Source: Colivivens sp963626085
GTDB taxonomy: Bacteria; Bacteroidota; Bacteroidia; Bacteroidales; Bacteroidaceae
Reading direction: 5' to 3'
NCBI GenBank assembly: GCA_963626085.1
Contig: CAVFVJ010000002.1
Location: 44,848 to 108,847, forward strand
Length of the DNA: 64,000 bases
Part shown: positions 1 to 8,261 of the stretch, piece after piece
Position numbering within the stretch: position 1 is the first letter of the stretch
Layout of the letters: each line of letters starts with the position of its first letter
Notes under the pieces: model-generated
Database searches by the model: none
What the model saw: the letters and a program-made list of their open reading frames with translations, nothing else
Told to the model about the DNA's origin: nothing
Position numbers and translations under genes: made by a program

Positions 1-1
1 C

Positions 2-1003
2 TATGCGGAACAGTGGGCAAACTACATGACCACCGTTTCCGGTCTGCTCAAGACTGACGCGCAGACTCTCTATGACAAATGGAACAACGGTTATGCAGCA
101 ACATTCAAAAACCACAATTCCACAGAATATGCGTCTGCCATAAACTGCGTAGAGCAGATTCTTGACGGTTGCAGTGAAATTGCCAACGAGGTAGGTGACG
201 CAAAAATCGGAGACCCTTACGCAAAGTACACCGCAGGAAACAAGACAGAAGCGTTGTACGCTGTAGAGTCATGGTACAGCTGGCACTCACGTGAGGACTA
301 CAGAAACAACATCTACTCTATACGCAATGCTTACTATGGCACCCGTGACGGATCCATCAGCGAGAACTCACTCTCAGCAGTACTCGCAGCGAAGAATGCC
401 GAACTGGACACACTGGCAAAGACATTGATTCAAGCTGCAGCTGACGCCATTTGGGATATTCCACAACCGTTCCGCAACAACATCAACACCGAGGAGACCA
501 GAACTGCCATGAACGCATGCTCTGAACTCACCGACTTCATTGACCAGACGCTCAAACCTTATTTCCAGGCTTACATCAACGACGAGGAGACACTCGACCC
601 TGTTATCGCACAGTACGTAGACGAAGTAGTGATGCCTACATACAAGGAACTGGCAGAAAAGAACGCAGCACTCGACGAGACAGTTCGCGCTTTCAAGGCA
701 AGTCCGTCTGATGACGCTTTCGCAGAGTGCGCCAAAGCATGGTTGGCAGCCCGCACACCATGGGAGACCAGTGAGGCCTTCCTCTTCGGTCCTGTAGACG
801 AGTTCGGACTTGACCCGAACATGGACAGCTGGCCACTTGACCAGAAGCAGATTGTGTCAATCCTCAAATCACAGGACTTCACCAACCTCAACTGGGATGA
901 GGACCAAAGTGACGACAAGATCGAGGCATCTCAAAGTCTCCGTGGATTCCATACATTGGAGTATCTGATATACAAGGACGGTCAGGCACGTACAGTGAAA
1001 TAA
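2..1003 (+). CDS. Imelysin-family (peptidase M75-like) protein, 5' end cut by window
   Basis: Imelysin-like envelope protein, a family linked to iron uptake (IrpA, EfeO-related, ICMP) rather than proven proteolysis. The frame is open from base 2, before the first ATG at 26, so the N-terminus and any lipoprotein signal lie outside the window; 333 residues are visible, where the family usually has about 380-420. The diagnostic GxHxxE motif is seen near the C-terminus as GFHTLEY, and the Trp/Asp-rich helical pattern (WETSEAFLFGPVDEFGLDPN) is typical. It is the first visible gene of a + strand run with a di-heme oxidoreductase, porin, heme lipoprotein and cytochrome c synthase. Imelysin next to DUF1111 is a known pairing in other phyla. 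The metal-binding role is inferred from the family. Confidence 0.85.
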   Translation, partial: YAEQWANYMTTVSGLLKTDAQTLYDKWNNGYAATFKNHNSTEYASAINCVEQILDGCSEIANEVGDAKIGDPYAKYTAGNKTEALYAVESWYSWHSREDYRNNIYSIRNAYYGTRDGSISENSLSAVLAAKNAELDTLAKTLIQAAADAIWDIPQPFRNNINTEETRTAMNACSELTDFIDQTLKPYFQAYINDEETLDPVIAQYVDEVVMPTYKELAEKNAALDETVRAFKASPSDDAFAECAKAWLAARTPWETSEAFLFGPVDEFGLDPNMDSWPLDQKQIVSILKSQDFTNLNWDEDQSDDKIEASQSLRGFHTLEYLIYKDGQARTVK

Positions 1004-1028
1004 GCGAGTTACCTACAACTGAAATACG

Positions 1029-1076
1029 CCACAAAAAGCGGAGACAGGGTCTACAGGTCCGTCTTCGCTGTTGTGG
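1029..1076 (+). other. Intercistronic hairpin between imelysin and DUF1111 genes
   Basis: The 105-base gap between the two genes holds a long imperfect inverted repeat: 5' arm 1029-1045 (CCACAAAAAGCGGAGAC) and 3' arm 1061-1076 (GTCTTCGCTGTTGTGG), loop about 15 bases. No T-run follows on the + strand, so it is more likely an mRNA stability or processing element that tunes expression inside the operon than a full terminator. Confidence 0.55.
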
Positions 1077-1108
1077 TAAAAGAGAATCAACTGAAAACAG
1101 AATATAAT

Positions 1109-2578
1109 ATGAACAAATCCCTGCATTATCCATTGCTACTCGCCGTAGTGGTCGCCCTCGCTTCATGCACCGATGACGACAAGCTCGACGTGACGGACGT
1201 CACAGTGCCCGATGGCTATGCGTTGTCTGCAGGAACAGCCACCGGTTTCTTCAACTCATCTGTCGCCTACGACCAGGATGCAAGTTGGGTGTCGGGTGCA
1301 TACAACACCCGATTCCACTCCGGAGACAGACTGTACGACAATGTAAAATCAGCCGATTCCAACGGACACGGAGGAGGACTCGGACCAGTCTATGCCGGTT
1401 ACTCCTGCGGCAGTTGCCATCGCAATGCCGGACGCACGGAGCCGACCTATTGGACAAACTACAAGAACAAGTCCGACGACGAAGAGGAATTTGACGGTTC
1501 AGGCCAGTACGGTTTCACCTCATCCCTCATATACATCACACGTAAGAACGGTTCTTTCTTCCCCAACTATGGACGTGTCATCCACGACCAGTCCATATAC
1601 GGTGTCAAGCCCGAAGGGAAACTGAAAGTGAGCATCGACTCCACAGAGTTCCAATTCCCAGACGGAGAGAAGTACACACTTTGTGTACCTAAATTCACCA
1701 TTACCGACTGGTATGCCGAGGAAATCAGTCCAGAAGACCTGTTCTGCACCGTGCGCACCCCACTCCGTCATGTAGGAATGGGACAGATGATGGCACTTGA
1801 CCACAACGAGATAGAAGCACTCGCAAAGAAGAGCAACTACCCCGAATGGGGAATCAGCGGCAGATGCAATTACGTGACAGAGAAGGGAGTCTATCAGTTG
1901 GGACTGTCAGGCAACAAGGCACAACATGCAGACTTGACAGTGGAGCTGGGGTTCTCCAGTGACATGGGTATGACGAACAGTCGCTACCCGGAAGAAATCT
2001 GTGAGGGACAGTCACAGATGAAGGATGGCTCGATGATGGGACTCTCCTACCAGCAGCTCGACTGTACCACTGAAGACATGGAAGACGTAGACCTCTATAT
2101 GCAGTGCCTTGCCGTACCGGCACGTCGCAATGTCAATGACCCAGACGTGATAGAAGGCGAAAAACTATTCTATCAGTGTGGATGCCACCTGTGTCACGTG
2201 ACAACCCTGCACACCCGTCCAAGAGGCTCAACCCTACTGGCTGGTACGAACCTGCCTTGGCTCGGTGGCCAGACGATACACCCTTACTCCGACTACCTGC
2301 TCCACGACATGGGGTCAGAGATTATGGGAGTTGGACTGAACGACAACTTCGTAAGCGGACTGGCACGCGGCAATGAGTGGCGCACCACTCCACTCTGGGG
2401 TATCGGACTTCAGAAGAAAGTGAACGGACACACATACTTCCTACATGACGGACGCGCCCGCAATTTCACAGAAGCCATCATGTGGCATGGCGGTGAGGGC
2501 GAAGCCTCCAAGAATAAATTCAAGAATTTGAGTAAAACACAGCGTAACCAAGTAATTCAATTCCTTTGGTCGCTTTAA
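1109..2578 (+). CDS. Di-heme oxidoreductase lipoprotein (DUF1111, MauG/CcpA-like)
   Basis: Predicted c-type di-heme protein of the DUF1111 'thiol oxidoreductase' family, related to di-heme peroxidases. An in-frame start at 1073 exists, but the ATG at 1109 gives a clean lipoprotein signal (lipobox LASC, Cys20), so that start is chosen; 489 residues. Two CxxCH heme sites are visible: CGSCH at about residues 100-104 and CHLCH at about 359-363. The C-terminal LHDGRARNFTEAIMWHGGE block and the FLWSL ending are characteristic of the family. It follows the imelysin gene and precedes a porin gene by 27 bases. In other bacteria imelysin and DUF1111 genes sit together in iron-regulated clusters; an envelope redox role in iron or heme handling is inferred. 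Confidence 0.88.
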   Translation: MNKSLHYPLLLAVVVALASCTDDDKLDVTDVTVPDGYALSAGTATGFFNSSVAYDQDASWVSGAYNTRFHSGDRLYDNVKSADSNGHGGGLGPVYAGYSCGSCHRNAGRTEPTYWTNYKNKSDDEEEFDGSGQYGFTSSLIYITRKNGSFFPNYGRVIHDQSIYGVKPEGKLKVSIDSTEFQFPDGEKYTLCVPKFTITDWYAEEISPEDLFCTVRTPLRHVGMGQMMALDHNEIEALAKKSNYPEWGISGRCNYVTEKGVYQLGLSGNKAQHADLTVELGFSSDMGMTNSRYPEEICEGQSQMKDGSMMGLSYQQLDCTTEDMEDVDLYMQCLAVPARRNVNDPDVIEGEKLFYQCGCHLCHVTTLHTRPRGSTLLAGTNLPWLGGQTIHPYSDYLLHDMGSEIMGVGLNDNFVSGLARGNEWRTTPLWGIGLQKKVNGHTYFLHDGRARNFTEAIMWHGGEGEASKNKFKNLSKTQRNQVIQFLWSL

Positions 2579-2605
2579 TCACCTTCAACAATAAATAAAA
2601 AAACG

Positions 2606-3871
2606 ATGAGACACAATAGAATATTTGCCATTGCGATGGCATCATTGATATCCTCAGCGACATTCGCTGAAACAGAAACTTCTGAAGTAAATGCTTCAGA
2701 GCCAGACAGACATCACACGTCTGGACTTGACATGGAGAACGGAGTGCTTCCCATTGCCGATGACCGAGGCTTCACACTCCAGTCAAAGGACGGCAATTTT
2801 GTCTTCAAGCCATATATGTACATACAGAGCACACTCAATCTTCACTATTATGATGACGAGGGACTGGACAAAGCATACAATCAGGACAACATCGCCAACT
2901 CAGGCTTCGCCATCCCATATGCGATCATTGGTTTTACAGGAAAGGCGTTCGGCAAAATAGATTATAACGTAAGTATCAATGCCGCCGCATCTGGGGGCAA
3001 TGTACTGCAACAGGCATGGATTGACTATGCAGTAAGTCCTGCGTTGCGTTTCCGTGCAGGTAAGTTCAAAACTCCTTACACCCACGCCTATCTCACCACA
3101 CTGGGAGAGACACTCTTCCCACAAGTACCCACATCACTGACAGCAACCAGTATCATGCCCTACTCGCTGAATGCCGTCACCCCAACAATCGGTACTGGAT
3201 TCGATTTGGGTGTCGAGATGCACGGAGTCATCAATAACAAATTCGGATATGAAGTGGGACTGTTCAACGGTACCGGTTCATCTGTGAACAGCGCAACAAA
3301 AGGATTCAGTGACGACAACCATCTTCCTTCACTGCTCTATGCTGGCAGACTGACCTATATGCCCAACGGTCCGATGCCGATGACACAGGGAAACGCAAAG
3401 ATGCTCAATCTCGACAAGATGCTTATCGGTGTGAGTGCCAACTATAACAACGAAGCTGAAAGCGAAAGCACCAACGACTTCCGTGCCGGACTGGAGTTCG
3501 CTTGGCTGAAGAACAAATGGTATTTCGCTGCAGAAGCATATTATATGCATGTAGGATTCACTGAACGTCAGAAGATTGACGAGACATATAACTACTGGGG
3601 CGCATATGCACAGGCTGGCTACTTCGTAGCACCACAGTGGCAGGTAGGTCTGCGCTACGACTTCATGGACCGTAACGGTTCATCCAAAGACGGTATTCTG
3701 AACATGCCTGCAGCCGTTGTCAACTACTTTGTCCCGAACACCAACCTGAAACTCTCGGCCATGTACCAATACATTGGACGTACCGGCCACGACACTCAGT
3801 TGGACCGTGACCTCGATGATCTCGGGATTTCCACCCATACCGCATGCATCATGATGCAGTTCGCATTCTAA
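2606..3871 (+). CDS. OprO/OprP-like porin
   Basis: Outer membrane beta-barrel of the phosphate-selective porin O/P type. A signal peptide ends at about residue 21 (SATFA/E). The mature protein opens with a FKPYMYIQ strand, and the segment with AWIDYAVSPALRFRAGKFKTP is the family's hallmark; the chain ends in Phe (MMQFAF), as barrel proteins do. Length is 421 residues, normal for the family. It lies 27 bases after the DUF1111 gene and 30 before a heme lipoprotein, so it is probably co-transcribed. In this setting the porin may bring in an iron chelate or another anion rather than phosphate; the substrate cannot be read from the sequence. Confidence 0.82.
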   Translation: MRHNRIFAIAMASLISSATFAETETSEVNASEPDRHHTSGLDMENGVLPIADDRGFTLQSKDGNFVFKPYMYIQSTLNLHYYDDEGLDKAYNQDNIANSGFAIPYAIIGFTGKAFGKIDYNVSINAAASGGNVLQQAWIDYAVSPALRFRAGKFKTPYTHAYLTTLGETLFPQVPTSLTATSIMPYSLNAVTPTIGTGFDLGVEMHGVINNKFGYEVGLFNGTGSSVNSATKGFSDDNHLPSLLYAGRLTYMPNGPMPMTQGNAKMLNLDKMLIGVSANYNNEAESESTNDFRAGLEFAWLKNKWYFAAEAYYMHVGFTERQKIDETYNYWGAYAQAGYFVAPQWQVGLRYDFMDRNGSSKDGILNMPAAVVNYFVPNTNLKLSAMYQYIGRTGHDTQLDRDLDDLGISTHTACIMMQFAF

Positions 3872-3901
3872 CAAAACAGCACCATATTAGAATACAAGTC
3901 A

Positions 3902-4612
3902 ATGAAACACTATATTTTAGTTTCGCTTCTGACCGTACTGACAATCATGTCGGCTTGTGACGATGGCGACATCTACAATAACGTGGATGTTGACACCTCA
4001 GGACGTTCAGTCAAACTGAATGCGCAAGTCACAGGGCTCAGTTCCTGGTCGGAAGACTATGTGATTGCCATCGCTGGCTTTGAAGAAGGAAACGAGTATG
4101 CCTCCATCGCCAAGGAAATCAAAGCAGACGAAAACGGTAATGTGGCGATGGAAATGAACAACATACCCGACAAGGTGAGCAGCGTACAGTTCTGCGTGCT
4201 CGACCGTCTGCGCCGCTATGTGGCGACACTCAAGGAAGCTGACATCGAAGGTATCCGCGACACTATACACATGGATCTTGGAACACTGGACATCAGCATG
4301 TTCAACACCATACAGCAATCGTTCATCAATACCACTTGCATCAACTGCCATGGAGCGAGCAACTTCATCGCAGCCGGTCTGAACCTGACTGAGGGGAAGG
4401 CGTTTGCAGATATGGTAGGCGTTGATTCCAAATGCGTTTCTGGTCACAAACTCGTAGCTCCAGGTGATGCCACCAACAGCGTCTTCCACATGGTCCTCAA
4501 CAACGAATCTGTAGAAGGAATCACAATGAACCATTTCGACCTTGTGTCGGAGTCCAATGCCAAGACACTCTTACCAATGATAGACAGTTGGATTAACAAC
4601 GGTGCTAATTAA
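3902..4612 (+). CDS. Mono-heme c-type cytochrome-like lipoprotein
   Basis: A 236-residue lipoprotein: MKHYILVSLLTVLTIMSAC gives the signal and lipobox Cys19. Residues 35-130 look like a beta-sandwich spacer without a recognised name. One heme site CINCH is seen at residues 146-150, followed by a short cytochrome-like region (LVAPGDATNSVFHMVL, then MNHFDL and SWINNGAN) that resembles planctomycete-type and peroxidase-associated cytochrome c domains; the Met in MNHFDL could be the sixth ligand. It sits in the same run as the di-heme protein and the cytochrome c synthase, which would attach its heme. A redox or metal-binding partner of the DUF1111 protein is inferred. Confidence 0.72.
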   Translation: MKHYILVSLLTVLTIMSACDDGDIYNNVDVDTSGRSVKLNAQVTGLSSWSEDYVIAIAGFEEGNEYASIAKEIKADENGNVAMEMNNIPDKVSSVQFCVLDRLRRYVATLKEADIEGIRDTIHMDLGTLDISMFNTIQQSFINTTCINCHGASNFIAAGLNLTEGKAFADMVGVDSKCVSGHKLVAPGDATNSVFHMVLNNESVEGITMNHFDLVSESNAKTLLPMIDSWINNGAN

Positions 4613-4632
4613 GCACACAGTAACACATTATT

Positions 4633-5775
4633 ATGAATACATTGAAAACATTACAATTCGAGAAGGCACATGCCGATATCTTCATGTTTGACAACGGAAC
4701 AGAGGTTGTGGAATACCACGTGATGGTCCATGTCGACGACTGTATGCTCACCTATCCCGAACAGTTGGAAGCAGTCCTCAATGCCTACAACACCCTGCTT
4801 GAAGGCCAATTGAAAGATGCCCGCTGTGTCTTCAAGCGTTATTTTCTCAGCGACTCAGCCAACCAAGAGGACGATGTGGTGGCGGCAGACATGACCGACT
4901 GTGCCAAGAGCATCATACAGCAGGCACCACTCGATGGCACCAAGGTTGCGTTGTGGGCATATCTGATGACCAATGTCCAAACCCATGTCAACAAGAGCGG
5001 ACTCTACGAGGTGGCACACGGAGGTTACCGGCATCTGTGGACTGGTAGTGCGCACAACCTGGCAGCCAACTCCGAATACCAGACACGGTTGCTCTTCAAT
5101 GAATACAACATGCAACTCATCGAGGAGGGATGCACACTCAAGGATAACTGTATACGCACATGGTTCTTCATCAACGACACGGATCTGAACTACGGAGGAA
5201 TGGTGCGTGCACGCAATCAGTTCTTCTTCATTCAGGGATTGACATCGAAGACCCATTTCATTTCGTCCACAGGTATCGGAGGTAGACAGGCAGACCCAAA
5301 CGTGCTGTCGCAGATGGACTGCTATGCAGTGGACGGCATCGTCAAGGAGCAAGTAGAGTTCCTCTATGCACCCACCCACCTCAACCGCACAAGCGACTAC
5401 GGTGTAAGTTTTGAACGTGGGACACTGGTTGACTACCAAGACCGTAGGCAGGTGTTCATTTCTGGAACTGCCAGCATCAACAACAAAGGTGAGGTGGTTT
5501 ATCCCAAAGACATCCGCAAGCAGACATTCCGTATGTGGGAAAATGTGGAAATGCTGTTGAAAGAGGCAGACTGCACCTTTGAGGATGTCGGCATGATGGT
5601 AGTATACCTTCGGGACACAGCCGACTATGCGGTAGTGCGCAGCCTCTTTGAGGAACGTTTCAAAGGATATCCATATGTCATTGTCCACGCACCAGTGTGC
5701 AGGCCCGGTTGGCTTATCGAGATGGAATGCATCGCAGTGCGCAAGACACACAATCCACAATATAAAATGTTTTAG
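4633..5775 (+). CDS. Rid (YjgF/YER057c/UK114)-like protein
   Basis: A 380-residue cytoplasmic protein with no signal peptide. The C-terminal part (about residues 250-375) matches the Rid fold: ISGTASINNKGEVVYP, WENVEMLLKEADCTFEDV, and CRPGWLIEMECIAV, whose Arg is in the position of the substrate-binding Arg of RidA. The longer N-terminal half resembles the two-domain Rid relatives, including FkbO/Hyg5-type chorismatases, but no chorismatase assignment is safe. It starts 20 bases after the heme lipoprotein and ends 8 bases before the cytochrome c synthase, so it is inside the same operon, an odd place for an enamine deaminase. Confidence 0.7.
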   Translation: MNTLKTLQFEKAHADIFMFDNGTEVVEYHVMVHVDDCMLTYPEQLEAVLNAYNTLLEGQLKDARCVFKRYFLSDSANQEDDVVAADMTDCAKSIIQQAPLDGTKVALWAYLMTNVQTHVNKSGLYEVAHGGYRHLWTGSAHNLAANSEYQTRLLFNEYNMQLIEEGCTLKDNCIRTWFFINDTDLNYGGMVRARNQFFFIQGLTSKTHFISSTGIGGRQADPNVLSQMDCYAVDGIVKEQVEFLYAPTHLNRTSDYGVSFERGTLVDYQDRRQVFISGTASINNKGEVVYPKDIRKQTFRMWENVEMLLKEADCTFEDVGMMVVYLRDTADYAVVRSLFEERFKGYPYVIVHAPVCRPGWLIEMECIAVRKTHNPQYKMF

Positions 5776-5783
5776 TATTGAAC

Positions 5784-7793
5784 ATGAATTTTTTGAGCAG
5801 GCTACTTACAGCAGTATACGTTATAATCATCGCAGTCTTGGGCATTGCTACCTTCGTGGAGCAAGCCCAAGGCTCTGCTTTTTCATCCAGCCACATCTAC
5901 GGCACATGGTGGTTCGTATCACTGTGGGTATTATTGGCTTTAATATCATGCGTGACAATAGGACGACACAGATTATGGAGAAGAGTACCTGTCTTCATGT
6001 TGCATGTATCGTTCATAGTCATCCTTGTGGGTGCAGCCATAACCTTCATCACCTCCTATGAGGGCATGCTACACCTGAGACAGGGCGAGCCCATGAGTAG
6101 CTTCGTGTTGAAAGATTCCAGAACTGAGCATGCATTGCCTGTCAATGACATGACTCTTCAACAATTCTCAGTAATATATTACCCCGGAACAAACGCCCCA
6201 CAGGATTTTGAGAGCCACGTCACTTATCATGACACTGACGGCAAGAATACACTGAAAGTGATTTCCATGAACAAGATTCTCCAAATCCAAGGATACCGGT
6301 TCTACCAAACATCGTTTGATCCAGACATGAAAGGCAGCATACTCACTGTCAACTACGACCCATGGGGTACACCCGTCACCTATTGTGGTTATATGCTCCT
6401 TGCCTTGTCCGTTGTGGCTGTTCTTCTCAGCAAAGCCGAGACATTCCGCAAGATGCTCCAGTCTCCATTACTTGGGAAGGGAGTAATGCTTGCGCTCTTG
6501 TTGTTCACGGTCCAATCACCATCGGCACAAGCTCGCAGTATTCCTACCATCAATAAAGAGAAAGCAGAGCGATTGGCACGTATGCCTGTCATCTACAACG
6601 ACCGTGTAGCACCACTGAGCACACTCGCCCATGACTTCACCAACAAGATATATGGCAGCAGCTCATACAAAGGATTGTCTGCCGAACAGGTGCTTTACGG
6701 ATGGATGAAACGCCCTGATGTATGGAAGGACGAACAGATGATTAAGATAAAGGACCGGCGGCTGCGTCAACAACTCGGAGTGGAAGGCAAGTACGCTCGT
6801 TTCTCCGATCTGTTTGACTCGAACGGACAGTATAAGTTGTACCAGATGGCCCGACTAGGACAAGAAGACAAGGCAGTGAGGGAACTGGACGAGAAAGTGG
6901 GTATAATACTGATGTTAACCAACGGCTCACTTGTCCAGCCTGCCAACGGAGAAGAAGTGTCACAAACACGGTTGGAAGCAGAGGTACTCTACAATGACGT
7001 TCCACTGCCCAAAGTGCTTGCCATGGGCAATCTAACACTCGGAATCTTGTCCTTCATACTCCTACTATTCCCTGCATTCCGTTACCGTGACAGACTGATG
7101 ACAGGATTTAAATGGGTGCTCCGACTGTCATGTATGCTACTGGTTCTCTCCTATGGTTTACGCTGGTACATCAGCGGTAGGGTGCCATTGGGCAATGGCT
7201 ACGAGACAATGCTCTTCATGTCCCTTTGTACCATGATTGTGGCATTGGTGGTTAGTCGCAGGTTCATGATGTTCCTGCCCTTCGGATTCCTGTTATCCGG
7301 TTTCTGTCTGTTGGTTTCCTTCCTCGGTCAGATGAATCCTCAAATCACCCCACTGATGCCAGTATTGCAGTCCCCATTACTATCCGTACACGTTAGCGTC
7401 ATCATGATGGCGTACGCCTTGCTGGCATTCATCATGCTCTGTGGAGTGATGGCACTGATACAAAACCGCAGACAGAACAAAAGACAAGTGGACACGCTCA
7501 CACTACTCTCACGTCTGATGCTCTACCCCGCTGTGTTTCTGTTGACAATAGGCATCTTCATCGGTGCCGTATGGGCGAACGTGTCTTGGGGCAGATACTG
7601 GAGTTGGGATCCCAAAGAAGTATGGGCCCTCATCACCCTAATGATATATGCGGTACCATTGCACCGCACAACGTTATGGAGAGACAATAGTGACAGGCGT
7701 TATCACCTCTACATGGTGATTGCATTCCTTTCAGTACTGATGACATATTTCGGGGTAAACTACTTCCTCGGAGGCATGCACTCGTACGCTTAA
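5784..7793 (+). CDS. ccsBA: Fused ResB-CcsA (CcsBA) system II cytochrome c synthase
   Basis: Membrane protein that exports heme and attaches it to CxxCH proteins outside the inner membrane (system II). The start is the ATG at 5784, giving MNFLSRLL; the TTG six bases earlier is unlikely. The N-terminal ResB part has four hydrophobic segments (about residues 5-95 and 195-245) around a periplasmic domain. The CcsA part, from about residue 410, carries several helices and the tryptophan-rich WWD heme motif at about 600-613 (WGRYWSWDPKEVW). Length is 669 residues, as expected for the fused form of Bacteroidota and Epsilonproteobacteria. It closes the operon that encodes two CxxCH lipoproteins, its likely substrates. 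Confidence 0.92.
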   Translation: MNFLSRLLTAVYVIIIAVLGIATFVEQAQGSAFSSSHIYGTWWFVSLWVLLALISCVTIGRHRLWRRVPVFMLHVSFIVILVGAAITFITSYEGMLHLRQGEPMSSFVLKDSRTEHALPVNDMTLQQFSVIYYPGTNAPQDFESHVTYHDTDGKNTLKVISMNKILQIQGYRFYQTSFDPDMKGSILTVNYDPWGTPVTYCGYMLLALSVVAVLLSKAETFRKMLQSPLLGKGVMLALLLFTVQSPSAQARSIPTINKEKAERLARMPVIYNDRVAPLSTLAHDFTNKIYGSSSYKGLSAEQVLYGWMKRPDVWKDEQMIKIKDRRLRQQLGVEGKYARFSDLFDSNGQYKLYQMARLGQEDKAVRELDEKVGIILMLTNGSLVQPANGEEVSQTRLEAEVLYNDVPLPKVLAMGNLTLGILSFILLLFPAFRYRDRLMTGFKWVLRLSCMLLVLSYGLRWYISGRVPLGNGYETMLFMSLCTMIVALVVSRRFMMFLPFGFLLSGFCLLVSFLGQMNPQITPLMPVLQSPLLSVHVSVIMMAYALLAFIMLCGVMALIQNRRQNKRQVDTLTLLSRLMLYPAVFLLTIGIFIGAVWANVSWGRYWSWDPKEVWALITLMIYAVPLHRTTLWRDNSDRRYHLYMVIAFLSVLMTYFGVNYFLGGMHSYA

Positions 7794-7828
7794 CGAAGAA
7801 AGAGTCAAGCTTGCATCAAATAAAAAAA

Positions 7829-7849
7829 GGATGTCCCCTAAGGACATCC
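7829..7849 (-). terminator. Rho-independent terminator of ferredoxin gene (also faces ccsBA)
   Basis: Perfect 8-bp stem GGATGTCC (7829-7836) and GGACATCC (7842-7849) with a 5-base loop. On the - strand it is followed by a TTTTTTTATTT tract (7820-7828), so it terminates the ferredoxin gene; the hairpin can also act on ccsBA transcripts coming the other way. Confidence 0.8.
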
Positions 7850-7862
7850 CAGCAAGAACATG

Positions 7863-7889
7863 AAGTTCTGTCTGCACCAGACAGAACTT
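7863..7889 (-). other. Perfect hairpin overlapping the ferredoxin stop codon
   Basis: 12-bp perfect inverted repeat, AAGTTCTGTCTG (7863-7874) and CAGACAGAACTT (7878-7889), with a three-base CAC loop. It overlaps the ferredoxin stop codon (7888-7890) and lies 13 bases before the terminator stem, so the short mRNA ends in two tandem hairpins. Its 3' end is probably strongly protected. Confidence 0.65.
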
Positions 7890-8061
7890 ATTCGCCCGGA
7901 CTGATTGCGCCTGCAGGACAAGCGTCAGCACATGTGCCACAATCGACACATGAGTTCGGGTCAATAACATATTTGCCGTCGCCCTCAGATATTGCCTCTG
8001 AAGGACATTCACCTGCGCAAGTTCCACACATTACGCAATCGTCTGAAATTACATAAGCCAT
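7888..8061 (-). CDS. 2[4Fe-4S] ferredoxin
   Basis: Small electron carrier of 57 residues with two classical CxxCxxCxxxCP cluster motifs: CVMCGTCAGECP at residues 9-20 and CVDCGTCADACP at 38-49. This is the usual size of clostridial-type bacterial ferredoxins. The ATG at 8061 gives MAYVIS, the standard ferredoxin N-terminus; longer readings upstream are not credible. It is expressed alone from a - strand promoter (TACCTTTG at 8125-8118) and ends in two hairpins. The likely partners are pyruvate:ferredoxin oxidoreductase and related anaerobic enzymes, which is general family knowledge and not shown by neighbours here. Confidence 0.95.
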   Translation of the reverse strand: MAYVISDDCVMCGTCAGECPSEAISEGDGKYVIDPNSCVDCGTCADACPAGAISPGE

Positions 8062-8117
8062 AGTTTGAACTATTTGATTAACATAAATATATCTACCGTG
8101 TTTGATAAACACCAGTG

Positions 8118-8125
8118 CAAAGGTA
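8118..8125 (-). promoter_or_regulatory. Bacteroidota -7 box for ferredoxin
   Basis: TACCTTTG on the - strand fits TAnnTTTG and lies 57 bases upstream of the ferredoxin ATG. No clear TTTG -33 box at the usual distance was found. Confidence 0.6.
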
Positions 8126-8199
8126 GAAAATAATCCCCTATTTGCAGTCCTACACAATAGTTTTTTTTGGAAATATTTCGTCTTTAGTCCGAATTGGCG

Positions 8200-8207
8200 T
8201 AACTTTG
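8200..8207 (+). promoter_or_regulatory. Bacteroidota -7 box for proC-pta-ackA
   Basis: TAACTTTG on the + strand fits TAnnTTTG, 54 bases before the proC ATG. The -33 region is weak. Together with the ferredoxin box it makes a divergent promoter region of about 200 bases. Confidence 0.55.
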
Positions 8208-8261
8208 TAGCTTGAATAGAGAGGGTGATTCTCCTCACAACGAAACAAACAAACTACGCAT

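Noticed and set aside
4855..5760. 301-codon open frame on the - strand
   Set aside because: Antisense to the Rid-like gene; no recognisable domain and no promoter.
5778..5783. TTG start for ccsBA
   Set aside because: The ATG at 5784 gives the standard start and leaves the same downstream protein.
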